From Rhodococcus yunnanensis NBRC 103083 (GTDB taxonomy: Bacteria > Actinomycetota > Actinomycetes > Mycobacteriales > Mycobacteriaceae): a stretch of 64,000 nt of DNA. Positions 9,909-18,495 of this stretch are shown here, piece after piece. The notes under the pieces are model-generated. The model saw nothing but the letters and a program-made list of their open reading frames with translations. It searched no databases and was not told the DNA's origin. The number at the start of each line of letters is the position of its first letter. Position 1 is the first letter of the stretch. The DNA is taken from positions 124,001 through 188,000 of the forward strand of contig NZ_BCXH01000002.1 in the NCBI RefSeq assembly GCF_001895005.1, in the 5' to 3' direction. A program made the position numbers and the translations under genes.

Positions 9909-10546
9909 CAACTTCCCTCGCTGTCGTCGAGTGGTCCGTCGACCAGGCCGCGAAATCCATGTACGACGCGATCTCCGGCGATCGGTACCAGATCGACCGT
10001 CACCGGCATGCCCGGTTCGAATCGGACGCCTGCTCCTGCGGCGACCGCAAGCTTGCGGCCCCACGCGGCTCGACGATCGAAGTCGAGAGCATCGTTCGCT
10101 TCGAAGAAATGAGTCTGGCTGCGGACCTGTACGTCTCGATCACCGGTGTTGATAACGCGCAACTCGATGGATTCGAGGTCTTCGAACAGTTCGATCGGGG
10201 TATCGGCCGTGACTATCTCTCCGGGGACCAGGGCGTCACCCGACCACGGAATCGGATCGACCACCGTCAGGAGTTTCGTTCCTTCGGCGAACGGCGCGTC
10301 GACCAGCAGAATCGAGACCATCTGCGGTACGCCCGTCATCACCTGATCGGCGGTCAGCAGATGGCACGCATGATCGATCACCGCGTCGAACGACGAGTCT
10401 TTTCGCGCGGCCAGCATGATCTCGTCGGTCAGGTAGGCAACCGCCTCGGGGTGACTGAGAAGTACCCCTTCGGCCAGGTTGCGCCGGGCGATCTGTGCGG
10501 CAGTGAACACCGTCAGCCGCTCCATCTCGGTCGGGGTGAGAAACAC
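9908..10546 (-). CDS. ureAB: fused urease gamma-beta subunit UreAB
   Basis: Structural subunits of urease joined in one 212-residue chain. Residues 1-100 are gamma-like (LTPTEMERLTVFTAAQIARR, then HPEAVAYLTDEIM). Residues about 105-212 are beta-like (VPGEIVTADTPIELF, VINTGDRDVQVRSQTHFFE, then PGMPVTVDLVPIAGDR). Such fusions are known in Helicobacter (named UreA there) and in some actinobacterial second ureases. The GTG start is supported by AGGAG 6 bases upstream and by the family N-terminus. It lies 25 bases after ureF and overlaps ureC by one base. Confidence 0.95.
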   Translation of the reverse strand: MFLTPTEMERLTVFTAAQIARRNLAEGVLLSHPEAVAYLTDEIMLAARKDSSFDAVIDHACHLLTADQVMTGVPQMVSILLVDAPFAEGTKLLTVVDPIPWSGDALVPGEIVTADTPIELFEDLESIELRVINTGDRDVQVRSQTHFFEANDALDFDRRAAWGRKLAVAAGAGVRFEPGMPVTVDLVPIAGDRVVHGFRGLVDGPLDDSEGS

Positions 10547-10571
10547 CGATGTCTCCTGTTCTTCGTGGGCG

Positions 10572-11222
10572 TCAACTTGCGAACAACCTGATGCCGTCGC
10601 CGCGGCGCTGCGCAGCGATGTCGGCGAATGCGGTGAACGACGACGGTTCGATGTCGGGGACGAGTTCGAGCGTCGATGCCAGCACGGGTCCTGTACCGTC
10701 CATGACGCGCTGGGATCCCAGGTGGCCGATCACACCGAGACGCAACGCAGCGCTGGCGATTCCGGACAGGACCTGCCACCCAGACATCGCGTCGACCGAG
10801 TCGAGGTCGAGACCTTGCCCTCGATAGCAGACGGCCTGTGCAACGGGAAGGTGCCCGGGGTTGCGCCCGCTCAGCACGTCGGCTCGATAAGCGACCGCGT
10901 CCGCGCTACCGAGCGAGGCGAACGTCGACAACAGCGCTGCTCCCGATCTCCGAGAGGCCTCCCGGAGAGTCGACATGATGTTCGACGCCTCCGCGAGACG
11001 ATCCGCGTGGACTGGATCGGTCCACGCTGCGCGAAGCAGCACGCGGTCCATCGTGTGCCAACGATTGACGACCGCCTCGGCCGCGAACGCGAGAACGTCG
11101 TGTTCGCGAGTGACGAATCCGTCCCGTACGGCGCCTTCCAACCCGGACGAGAACGCAAATCCGCCCGACGGAAAAGCGCTGTCGCCGAACCGCAGAACTG
11201 CGATCAACTCGGAGCGATTCAC
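10572..11222 (-). CDS. ureF: urease accessory protein UreF
   Basis: UreF bridges UreD-bound apo-urease and UreG and acts as a fidelity factor in metallocentre assembly. The protein has 216 residues and is all-helical. Family features are the N-terminal LLRFGDSAFPSGGF-like segment (here VLRFGDSAFPSGGFAFSSGL) and SGWQVLSGIASAALRLG. The start overlaps the ureE stop by 4 bases. Gene order E-F-AB-C-G-D is unlike the classical ABCFGD order of mycobacteria. Confidence 0.92.
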   Translation of the reverse strand: MNRSELIAVLRFGDSAFPSGGFAFSSGLEGAVRDGFVTREHDVLAFAAEAVVNRWHTMDRVLLRAAWTDPVHADRLAEASNIMSTLREASRRSGAALLSTFASLGSADAVAYRADVLSGRNPGHLPVAQAVCYRGQGLDLDSVDAMSGWQVLSGIASAALRLGVIGHLGSQRVMDGTGPVLASTLELVPDIEPSSFTAFADIAAQRRGDGIRLFAS

Positions 11223-11683
11223 TCATCGATCTGTTCGATCGCCCCGGTGTCCACGAGCTCGGCGATGCGTGCGCGATAGTCCGACTCGGGCCCCTCGAGC
11301 ACGACCGTCATGGTCGATCCCGTCATCGCCGCCTTCCAATGCAGATGTCCTGCGAGGAATCCGAGCTGCATCGCCGAGGATGCATCGCTCGCGCGCAGCG
11401 TCAGCGTTCTCGCAGCCCCCGCCCTGACCACCACCGCACGTGACTCGTCGAGCACGAGTACCGCGCCGTCGACGAGCCTCTTGTCTCTGTCGAGGGCCAC
11501 GGCGTAGTCGTGACCGGCATCCGACCTGACCCGCAATCGACTCCGTTCGAGATCCGCGGCATCGAGATGGACGTACTCGACGCTGCGGAGGTGCCGAAGC
11601 GCGTGGAGTTGCTCGGCAACGACGGCTTCGAGCTCGTGCCCCACGATCTCGTCGACGACCGTGATCGATGGGGTGGCCGTCAT
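11219..11683 (-). CDS. ureE: urease nickel metallochaperone UreE
   Basis: UreE passes nickel to UreG. The 154-residue protein has a beta-rich N-terminal half (RSRLRVRSDAGHDYAVALDR, then LVDGAVLVLD) and a C-terminal ferredoxin-like metal-binding domain (MQLGFLAGHLHWKAAM). A His-rich tail is absent, so only the conserved dimer-interface His would bind nickel. The ATG overlaps the stop of the preceding amidase gene by 4 bases, tying urease maturation to the amidase genes in one transcript. Confidence 0.85.
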   Translation of the reverse strand: MTATPSITVVDEIVGHELEAVVAEQLHALRHLRSVEYVHLDAADLERSRLRVRSDAGHDYAVALDRDKRLVDGAVLVLDESRAVVVRAGAARTLTLRASDASSAMQLGFLAGHLHWKAAMTGSTMTVVLEGPESDYRARIAELVDTGAIEQIDE

Positions 11684-13092
11684 GCCGAAACCGAGGCTGC
11701 AGTCAGTGGTGCGATGCGGCCCACGACGTCGGATGCTTGTTCCAGCGCGTAGCCGACCTGCAGGATCTCGGCCTCGCAGAACGGCTTTCCGATGATCTGG
11801 ACTCCGATCGGCAGGCCGGTCGACGAGAAGGCTGCAGGAACTTGCAGCGCAGGTAGACCGGTGACGTTGGCGGGAGCCGACATTCGCGAGTATGCACCGG
11901 TGGCGCTCTCGACGACTCCGTCGTCCCAGCGGAAGTACGGATCCTCCCGCAGCGCTGCGACGCCGGGGACCGTCGGCGCCAGCAGCACGTCGATGCCGGT
12001 GTACATCTCGCGCCACGCTTCCTGAACCCTGGTGCGCAACCGAACCGCGTTGATGTAGTCCGTAGCGAGTACCGCCTCACCCGCTTCGACCAGGGTGCGG
12101 ACCTCCTCGGTGAACTTCTCCGGCGAGGTGCGGAGCGCATCCATGTGATAGGCGCTCGCTTCTGCGGTCAGAATTCCCCACTCGACCGGCAGAATGTACT
12201 CCGCGAGAGGAATTTCCACCTCGACGAGTTCCGCGCCGAGGCTTTCGAGCAGCTCGGCTGTCCGTCGAGCGACATCCAGGGTCTCCGGCTCGACGTGGTA
12301 GGTGTAGAAGTTGGTGGGGATACCGATCCGCTTCCCTTTCACGCCGCCGGCGATGCCGGTCACGAAGTCGGGTACCTCGCGGTTCACCGACGCCGGATCT
12401 CGGCGGTCGTAACCGGACATCGCCGCCATGACGAGTCCCGCGTCGAGGACGTCACGGGTCAGAGGTCCGACGTGATCGAGCGACCACGACAGCGACGCGA
12501 CGCCTGCGCGCGACGCCCGCCCGAACGTCGGCTTCAGTCCGACGGTTCCGCACAGACCGGCCGGGATGCGAATCGATCCGCCGGTGTCGCTGCCGAGCGC
12601 AACGTGGACCACCCCGGCGCCGACGGCTGCTCCCGAACCACCCGAGGAACCTCCAGGAGTACGCGTGACGTCCCATGGATTTCCGGATGTGGGTGTGGTT
12701 GCACCGTAGGCCAATTCGTGTGTATGGGTCTTGCCGACCATGACCATGCCCGCGTCGTACAGTTTCGCCACCGACGCACTGTTCGCGGTCGGCACGTTGT
12801 CGGCGCGCTGGGCGGAACTCGATGTCGTCAGGATGCCCTCGGTGTCGTACAGGTCTTTGACTCCCAGCGGAATACCGTGCAGCACTCCTCGATAGTTGCC
12901 TGCTGCGATCTCCGTTTCGGCATGGGCTGCCTGGGCGAGTGCATGCTCGGCCGTCACGGTCACGAATGCCGTGATGGCGGGTTCGACTTCGGCGAGCCGA
13001 TCGAGCGACGCCTGGGCCACCTCGACCGGCGAAACTTCCCTGCTTTCGATCTTCTGGGCGACCTCGGACAGCGAGAGTTCGTGGATTTCCAT
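11680..13092 (-). CDS. amidase-signature family amidohydrolase (second of two)
   Basis: A 470-residue serine amidase with the Ser-cisSer-Lys triad: Lys in [11 protein letters not shown] (about residue 80), [11 protein letters not shown] holding the cis-serine, and the nucleophile in [12 protein letters not shown]. The family includes GatA, AtzE, AtzF and biuret- or ureido-acting enzymes; the sequence alone does not settle the substrate. It is preceded at 32 bases by a small AtzG/GatC-like gene and overlaps ureE by 4 bases. That supports a role upstream of urease, perhaps releasing urea or ammonia from an imported amide. Confidence 0.9.
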   Translation of the reverse strand: MEIHELSLSEVAQKIESREVSPVEVAQASLDRLAEVEPAITAFVTVTAEHALAQAAHAETEIAAGNYRGVLHGIPLGVKDLYDTEGILTTSSSAQRADNVPTANSASVAKLYDAGMVMVGKTHTHELAYGATTPTSGNPWDVTRTPGGSSGGSGAAVGAGVVHVALGSDTGGSIRIPAGLCGTVGLKPTFGRASRAGVASLSWSLDHVGPLTRDVLDAGLVMAAMSGYDRRDPASVNREVPDFVTGIAGGVKGKRIGIPTNFYTYHVEPETLDVARRTAELLESLGAELVEVEIPLAEYILPVEWGILTAEASAYHMDALRTSPEKFTEEVRTLVEAGEAVLATDYINAVRLRTRVQEAWREMYTGIDVLLAPTVPGVAALREDPYFRWDDGVVESATGAYSRMSAPANVTGLPALQVPAAFSSTGLPIGVQIIGKPFCEAEILQVGYALEQASDVVGRIAPLTAASVSA

Positions 13093-13124
13093 GTGCAGAC
13101 CTTTCGAGACGTGAGTGTGGGTGC

Positions 13125-13337
13125 CTATTCCCAGGACGCGTTGAATGCCGCAGCCGGTACGGTCTCACCGATCCCGGTGATACTCGCCTTACGGATGAGT
13201 GCGAGAGTGGAACTGTAGGTGTCGAATTCGGATTCGAGACGCTCTGCACTCACGGTCAGACCCGCGTACTCGAACACCGTCGCGAGCTGCTGCTTGCTCG
13301 GCAAGAAATTCTGCGTCGGCTCAGTACTGTCGGTCAC
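13125..13337 (-). CDS. small AtzG/GatC-like partner protein (candidate)
   Basis: A 70-residue protein starting by a 4-base overlap with the upstream amidase and ending 32 bases before the next one. The core QQLATVFEYAGLTVSAERL, then helices and an extended tail ending VPAAAFNASW, resembles the plan of AtzG-like (DUF4089) and GatC proteins: a helical hairpin plus a tail that wraps an amidase-signature partner. I infer it forms a heteromer with the following amidase. Family assignment from memory is moderate. Confidence 0.6.
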   Translation of the reverse strand: MTDSTEPTQNFLPSKQQLATVFEYAGLTVSAERLESEFDTYSSTLALIRKASITGIGETVPAAAFNASWE

Positions 13338-14752
13338 AATAGTTCTCCTGTCAGGGTGTATGCGGTATCGGGAACCGCTGTTGCGAAGTCCGTACGGGAC
13401 TGAAAAGCCTGGCCGACGGCGAATGCCAGTGCTTCCTGGAACGGTGGGGTCATGATCTGCAGGCCCACCGGCAGGCCCGCGTCGTCGAACCCGGCGGGAA
13501 CCGTCAGGGCTGGCATTCCGGTGACGTTGGCCGGGACCGTCAGAGCATTGAGACTGTTGAGTACTCCGATCTCATTGTCTCCCAATACTGTACGTGTAGA
13601 GTCGAGAAGCGGCGCAGTGCCTGCGATCGTGGGCGACAGAAGTACGTCGACCGTACCGAACATCGCGTTCATTCCCGCGGTGACGACCGATCGAGCGCGT
13701 TGCGCATCGACGTACGCAACGCCGGAGTGCAGGTTTCCCGCGCGGAGAGCATCGACGACGTCGGGTCCGAACAGATCCGGCCGCTCGGTAGCGCGTGACC
13801 GGTGGAACGATGCCGCTTCGACACTGGCGACGACATCGACGATGTCCGGGCAGAGCTCGACACCGGTGAACGCCACCGGGACGATGATCGCGCCTGCCCG
13901 CTCGAGTTCTCGCACGGCGTTCTCGAACGCTGCAGCGACGCCCGGTTCGAGCCGATCACAGAAGTACGTGTCGCTGATTCCGAGCCGCAACCCGTCGACG
14001 CCTCTGTCCAGCATGGCCCCGAAATCGGGAACCGCGACCGCAGCGCTGTACGGATCACTCGAGTCGTGACCTGCGAGCACGCCCAGCGTCCGCGCGGCGT
14101 CGGCCACCGTCGTCGTCAACGGTCCTGCGTGGTCGAGCGTCCAGCTCAACACTGTGACGCCGCGTTTGCTCACTCGGCCGTACGTCGCCTTGATGCCGGT
14201 GACCCCGCACAGCGCCGCCGGAATTCGAATCGATCCGCCGGTGTCGGTCCCCATCGCAATGGGCGCCAACCGTGCTGCGACGGCTGCTCCCGACCCTCCG
14301 CTGGAGCCGCCCGGAACCCGGTCGAGTTGCCATGGGTTCTTCGTCGGTGGGGTCGTGACGCCGTAGGCATACTCGTGCGTCGTCGTTTTGCCGATCAGGA
14401 TCGCGCCTGCATCTCGCAATGCCGAGACCGTCGGTGCATCCTCTGTCGCCGGAACTTCGCTCGATGCGAGCGATCCCGATCGAGTCGGATGCCCCGCAGC
14501 GTCGTACAGGTCCTTGATCGCGAACGGGACACCGCGCAGCGGACCGCCGGGAACTCCCGATCGCACCGCCTCACGGTGCACGACGGCTTCGGCACGCGCC
14601 TCGTCCGCCGTGACGATCACGAACGATTCCAACGACGGATCCACGGCCGTGATGCGGTCGAGGTAGGCGTCGACGATCTCGACGGGGTCGTATTCCCCTG
14701 TTTCGACGCCGCGGTTGATCTCCGCCGCGGTCATGGCCGTCGGGTCGATCAT
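13334..14752 (-). CDS. amidase-signature family amidohydrolase (first of two)
   Basis: A 472-residue amidase with an intact triad: Lys in GVPFAIKDLYD, the cis-serine in [11 protein letters not shown] and the nucleophile in [12 protein letters not shown]. It looks clearly related to the amidase at 11680-13092, suggesting an old duplication followed by divergence towards different substrates or successive steps. The frame is open upstream, but the ATG at 14752 overlaps the preceding small gene (ATGA) and gives the normal N-terminus. It overlaps the next small gene by 4 bases. Confidence 0.9.
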   Translation of the reverse strand: MIDPTAMTAAEINRGVETGEYDPVEIVDAYLDRITAVDPSLESFVIVTADEARAEAVVHREAVRSGVPGGPLRGVPFAIKDLYDAAGHPTRSGSLASSEVPATEDAPTVSALRDAGAILIGKTTTHEYAYGVTTPPTKNPWQLDRVPGGSSGGSGAAVAARLAPIAMGTDTGGSIRIPAALCGVTGIKATYGRVSKRGVTVLSWTLDHAGPLTTTVADAARTLGVLAGHDSSDPYSAAVAVPDFGAMLDRGVDGLRLGISDTYFCDRLEPGVAAAFENAVRELERAGAIIVPVAFTGVELCPDIVDVVASVEAASFHRSRATERPDLFGPDVVDALRAGNLHSGVAYVDAQRARSVVTAGMNAMFGTVDVLLSPTIAGTAPLLDSTRTVLGDNEIGVLNSLNALTVPANVTGMPALTVPAGFDDAGLPVGLQIMTPPFQEALAFAVGQAFQSRTDFATAVPDTAYTLTGELL

Positions 14753-14928
14753 TCCGAACCTCCTCTCGTGCCGAGAATCAGCGGTAGCGGATCGCTCGGT
14801 GTCAGCGCCGCGGCCAGACGGCTCGCCGCCCGCAGGGAGGCGAGCGCTGCCGCGTCGACGTCTCCGATGATCATGTCCGGAACTCCGCGTGCATGCAGTG
14901 CTGCTGCCGCCCAATCGAATTGGCTCAT
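14749..14928 (-). CDS. 59-residue small partner protein, AtzG-like by position
   Basis: A short gene translationally coupled on both sides: its ATG overlaps the ABC ATPase stop, and its TGA overlaps the amidase start. The protein starts MSQFDWAAAALHARGVPD and has an Ala/Leu-rich helix ending in PLPLILGTR. Sequence similarity to AtzG/GatC is weak. The call depends on the repeated arrangement of small gene then amidase, seen twice in this operon. Function unproven. Confidence 0.5.
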   Translation of the reverse strand: MSQFDWAAAALHARGVPDMIIGDVDAAALASLRAASRLAAALTPSDPLPLILGTRGGSE

Positions 14929-15740
14929 CGACTCGCCGCCGTTGCAGGCTCGAGCACCGCGTCGACGAGCGAGCGGGTGATCGCGGTTCTCGGTGCTGTC
15001 AGCAGATCGTCCACCGAACCCGACTCGACGAGCGAGCCGTGGTCGAGCACACCGGCGTTGTCGCACATGTGCTCGACGAGAGCGAGGTTGTGCGAGATGA
15101 GCAGCATCGTCAGCTCGCGTTCGGATTGAAGGTCCTTGAGCAGGTTCAGGATCTGCGCCTGCACGGACACATCCAGCGCCGCCGTCGGTTCGTCGAGCAC
15201 CAGGAAGTCCGGGTTCGTGATCAGCGCGCGGGCGATCCCGAGCCGTTGCCGCTGACCGCCGGAGAACTCGTGGATGTAGCGGTCGTAATGCGAAGCCTCC
15301 ATGCCCACCCGGCCGAGCATGTCGAGAACCAGATCGCGAATGCCGTCCTTCGGAGCCATCCCGAAACGCTGCAGCGCGAATCCGATCTGCGCGCCGACAC
15401 TGCGTCGTGGGTTGAACGCAGAGCCCGAGTCCTGGAACACGATCTGCATTCGCTTCCGATAGCGACGCATGTCGAGTTCGTTCATCGCCGTGATGTCGTT
15501 GCCCTCGAACAGAACCGAGCCCGACGACGCCTTCTCGAGCGCCAGCACCATCCGACCGGTCGTCGTCTTGCCTGAGCCGGACTCTCCGATCAGCCCGAAC
15601 GTCTCGCCCTTGTCGATATCGAAGCTGATCGAATCGACCGCAACGAAGTCGGCTGTCTTTCGCTTCTCACCTCGGACCTGGTAGATCTTGCGCAGATCGC
15701 GCACCGCCAACAGCGGAACAGCGAAGTCGTCGATTGTCAT
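14925..15740 (-). CDS. ABC importer ATP-binding protein, DppF/OppF type
   Basis: Second ATPase of a peptide/nickel-type importer, 271 residues. Walker A GESGSGKT, the Q-loop VFQDSGSAFNPRRS, the ABC signature FSGGQRQR and Walker B FLVLDEPTAALD are all present. It lacks the long C-terminal extension of many OppF proteins. It is separated from the DppD-like gene by 3 bases and overlaps the following small gene by 4 bases. Confidence 0.93.
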   Translation of the reverse strand: MTIDDFAVPLLAVRDLRKIYQVRGEKRKTADFVAVDSISFDIDKGETFGLIGESGSGKTTTGRMVLALEKASSGSVLFEGNDITAMNELDMRRYRKRMQIVFQDSGSAFNPRRSVGAQIGFALQRFGMAPKDGIRDLVLDMLGRVGMEASHYDRYIHEFSGGQRQRLGIARALITNPDFLVLDEPTAALDVSVQAQILNLLKDLQSERELTMLLISHNLALVEHMCDNAGVLDHGSLVESGSVDDLLTAPRTAITRSLVDAVLEPATAASR

Positions 15741-15743
15741 CTT

Positions 15744-16619
15744 TCACTCCCCCTGAACGGACACGAGTTGTTTGAATTCGAACAGCCGGCGACTGCGCCG
15801 AGGCACAGCACGCTCGGCGTCGCCGAGATGCAACTTCGGGACCGCGCTCATCAACCCCTGTGTGTACGGGTGCTTCGGACGCTCGAGCACCTCCGCCGTC
15901 GCACCTGCCTCCATCACCTCACCGTGCCGCATGACGGTCACCTCGGAGCAGACGTGCGCGACGACACCGAAATCGTGCGTGACGATCAGAATCGCCGTTC
16001 CCAGTTCGCGATTGATCTCCAGCAGTAGATCGAGAATCTGCTTCTGCACCGTTGCATCCAGCGCCGTGGTCGGCTCGTCGGCGAGAAGCAGTTCCGGTCG
16101 GCACGCCAACGCGATCGCGATGACGACGCGTTGACGCTGGCCACCGGAGAGCTCGTGCGGATACGCCTTCATCCGCCGAGCCGGATCGGGCAGTGCCACG
16201 AGTTCGAGCGATTCCAGTGCCTTCTTACGTGCGGTCTCCTTGTCCACCTTCTGGTGGAGGCGGATGACCTCGATCAGTTGCGCGCCGATCGTGAACGAGG
16301 GGTCGAGTGCACTCAACGCGTTCTGCGACACCAGACCGATGTGGCTGCCGCGAATTCCGCGCATCTCCTTTTCGGTCTTGTCCAGCAAATTCTCACCCCG
16401 GAACATGATCTTCCCGCCCTCGATCCGGGCACGCGAAGTCCCGAGCAGACCGAGCACGCTCAGGGACGTCACGCTCTTGCCCGAACCGGATTCACCTACC
16501 AGACCGCGGATCTCGCCTCGCCCGAGAGTGATGGACACATTCTTGACCGCATGAACCACGCCGCCGTCGGTGTGGAAATCGACGCGCAGATTCTGCACGT
16601 CCAGGAGAGGAGTTGTCAT
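15744..16619 (-). CDS. ABC importer ATP-binding protein, DppD/OppD type
   Basis: First ATPase of the importer, 291 residues. Walker A GESGSGKS, signature LSGGQRQR and Walker B LLADEPTTALD are clear. The C-terminal QGLMSAVPKLH region is typical of the oligopeptide/dipeptide/nickel subfamily. The start overlaps the permease gene by 4 bases. It acts at the inner face of the membrane as a heterodimer with the DppF-like protein. Confidence 0.93.
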   Translation of the reverse strand: MTTPLLDVQNLRVDFHTDGGVVHAVKNVSITLGRGEIRGLVGESGSGKSVTSLSVLGLLGTSRARIEGGKIMFRGENLLDKTEKEMRGIRGSHIGLVSQNALSALDPSFTIGAQLIEVIRLHQKVDKETARKKALESLELVALPDPARRMKAYPHELSGGQRQRVVIAIALACRPELLLADEPTTALDATVQKQILDLLLEINRELGTAILIVTHDFGVVAHVCSEVTVMRHGEVMEAGATAEVLERPKHPYTQGLMSAVPKLHLGDAERAVPRRSRRLFEFKQLVSVQGE

Positions 16620-17539
16620 CGTGTCTGCTTTCTGGGGTCGAGGGCGTCACGGATACCGTCGCCGACGAGATTGAAGGCGAGTGCGACGAACAGAATGACG
16701 AGACCGGGAATGGTGGCGATGTGATAGATACCCTCGAGGAGCACGCTCGATCCGTCGGACGTCATGATTCCCCAATCGGGCGTGGGCGGAACGACGCCGA
16801 CACCGAGGAAGCTCAATCCAGCCGCGACGACGATCATCAAGCCGCACAACGTGGTTGCGTAGACGATGAGCTGCGCGATCACATTGGGTGCGAGTTCGCG
16901 GAACATCAGGTGGCCGGCGTGCGCTCCGTAGGCACGGGCGGCTTCGATGTACTCCTTGCCTGCCTCCTGGACCGTCGCGGTGTACGCCACGCGGGCCATG
17001 TACGGAATCAACGTGACACCGATGGACAACATCACGTTGCCCAGGCCTGCCCCGAGTACGGCGGACAGCGCGATCGCCAGCAGCACCAGCGGGAAGGCGA
17101 ACAACACGTCCAGCACACGCATCAGCAGTTCGCCTGCGCGACTGCGCTTGTAACCGGCGAACAGCCCGATCAGCAGCGACAGCGGAAACACGACGAGCAC
17201 CGGGACCACGGCGACGAGCAACGAGTTCCGGCCACCGTAGAGCAGGCGGGACAGAATGTCGCGGCCTTGCCCGTCCAACCCGAGAATGTGACCGTCGGTG
17301 CCGATTCCCGCCAGGCGATTCACCGGATCACCGGCAATCGGACTGTACGAGGTCAGCAGCGGCGCGAAGATCGCAGCCGCCGTGACGAGTACGAGGAAGA
17401 TCGCCGAAACGAGTGCGACCTTGTCGCGGCAGAAGGTGCGCAGCCCGAGTTTCCACTGCGAGACGGAGGTTTTCGGGGCCGCACTCCCCTGTGTTGCCGC
17501 CGCGGGCATGCGGACGTCGATATCGACTGCTGCGTTCAT
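16616..17539 (-). CDS. ABC importer permease, DppC type
   Basis: A 307-residue membrane protein. The N-terminal cytoplasmic tail is followed by a first helix (VALVSAIFLVLVTAAAIFAP), then the DppC signature LGLDGQGRDILSRLLYGGRNS and about five more helices. The EAA-loop (YIEAARAYGAHAGHLMFREL) contacts the ATPases. It overlaps both neighbours by 4 bases. Confidence 0.93.
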   Translation of the reverse strand: MNAAVDIDVRMPAAATQGSAAPKTSVSQWKLGLRTFCRDKVALVSAIFLVLVTAAAIFAPLLTSYSPIAGDPVNRLAGIGTDGHILGLDGQGRDILSRLLYGGRNSLLVAVVPVLVVFPLSLLIGLFAGYKRSRAGELLMRVLDVLFAFPLVLLAIALSAVLGAGLGNVMLSIGVTLIPYMARVAYTATVQEAGKEYIEAARAYGAHAGHLMFRELAPNVIAQLIVYATTLCGLMIVVAAGLSFLGVGVVPPTPDWGIMTSDGSSVLLEGIYHIATIPGLVILFVALAFNLVGDGIRDALDPRKQTR

Positions 17540-18495
17540 GCGTTCACCGTCTTTCGGGTACGCGGATCGAGGAGACCGACAGCGATGTCGGCGATGAGGT
17601 TGACGACCACGAAGGCCAACGCGATGAACAGCACACCGGCCTGCACGACCGGAATATCACGCTGAGTGATCGAGGTGTAGAGCTGCTGCCCGAGGCCCGG
17701 CCATCCGAACACGACCTCGACGAACACCACACCGCCGAGCAGATATCCGACCTGCAAGCCGATGACTCCGACGATCGGTGGCAACGCGTTGCGAAGGCCG
17801 TGCCGCCACAGCACCGACTGCTCCGACAATCCCGACGCTCGCAGCGTCCGAATGTAGTCCTGCTGCAACACATCGACCATCACGCTGCGAGTCATGCGAG
17901 CGATCACCGCCAACGGCACCAGCGCCGCGGCGACGGCGGGGAGAACGAGGTGCGTCAGAACGTCGCCGAGCCCACCTGGATGGCGACTGTTGTACATTCC
18001 CGACGTCGGGAACACACCGAGTTTGATGGAGAAGAAACCGATCAGCACGAGACCGAACCAGTAGACCGGAACGCTCGCACCGGCAAGAGCTGCGAACATC
18101 GCAATCCGATCGAACAGGCCGTTCTGCTTGCGTGCGGCCGCGATTCCGAGCGGAACGCCGATGACGACACACAGCACCAGCGCGGCGACGGTCAGGATGA
18201 TCGTGTTCCAGAACCTCGGCATCATGATCTCGGTGACCGGCTTGTTCACCGTCAGCGAGCGGCCGAGATCACCCTGCAACAACCCTCCCATGTAGTCGAG
18301 GTACTGAATGGGAAGCGATCGGTCGAGCCCGAGCTCACTGCGCACCGCTGCAACGGATTCCTGAGTGGCACCCGAACCCAGGATCGTCAGTGCCGGGTCA
18401 CCCGGAACGAGCTGCAGCAGCAGAAAGACGATGAGACTGACACCGAGCAGAACCGCGACGGTGGAGAGCACACGTGAACGAACTGTGCCTGTCAT
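17536..18495 (-). CDS. ABC importer permease, DppB type
   Basis: A 319-residue permease with the typical start: a first helix near residues 10-28 containing VSLIVFLLLQLVPGDPA, then ELGLDRSLPIQYLDYMGGLLQGDLGRS split by variable residues. EAA-loop: YIRTLRASGLSEQSVLWRHGLRNAL. The open frame continues 124 codons upstream inside the binding-protein gene. The ATG at 18495, overlapping that gene's stop by 4 bases, is the real start. Confidence 0.93.
   Translation of the reverse strand: MTGTVRSRVLSTVAVLLGVSLIVFLLLQLVPGDPALTILGSGATQESVAAVRSELGLDRSLPIQYLDYMGGLLQGDLGRSLTVNKPVTEIMMPRFWNTIILTVAALVLCVVIGVPLGIAAARKQNGLFDRIAMFAALAGASVPVYWFGLVLIGFFSIKLGVFPTSGMYNSRHPGGLGDVLTHLVLPAVAAALVPLAVIARMTRSVMVDVLQQDYIRTLRASGLSEQSVLWRHGLRNALPPIVGVIGLQVGYLLGGVVFVEVVFGWPGLGQQLYTSITQRDIPVVQAGVLFIALAFVVVNLIADIAVGLLDPRTRKTVNA

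Noticed and set aside
16613..18477. Two long plus-strand frames opposite the importer permease genes
   Set aside because: Their products are rich in Arg, His, Asp and Gln with no domain, while the minus strand encodes complete DppB- and DppC-type permeases.
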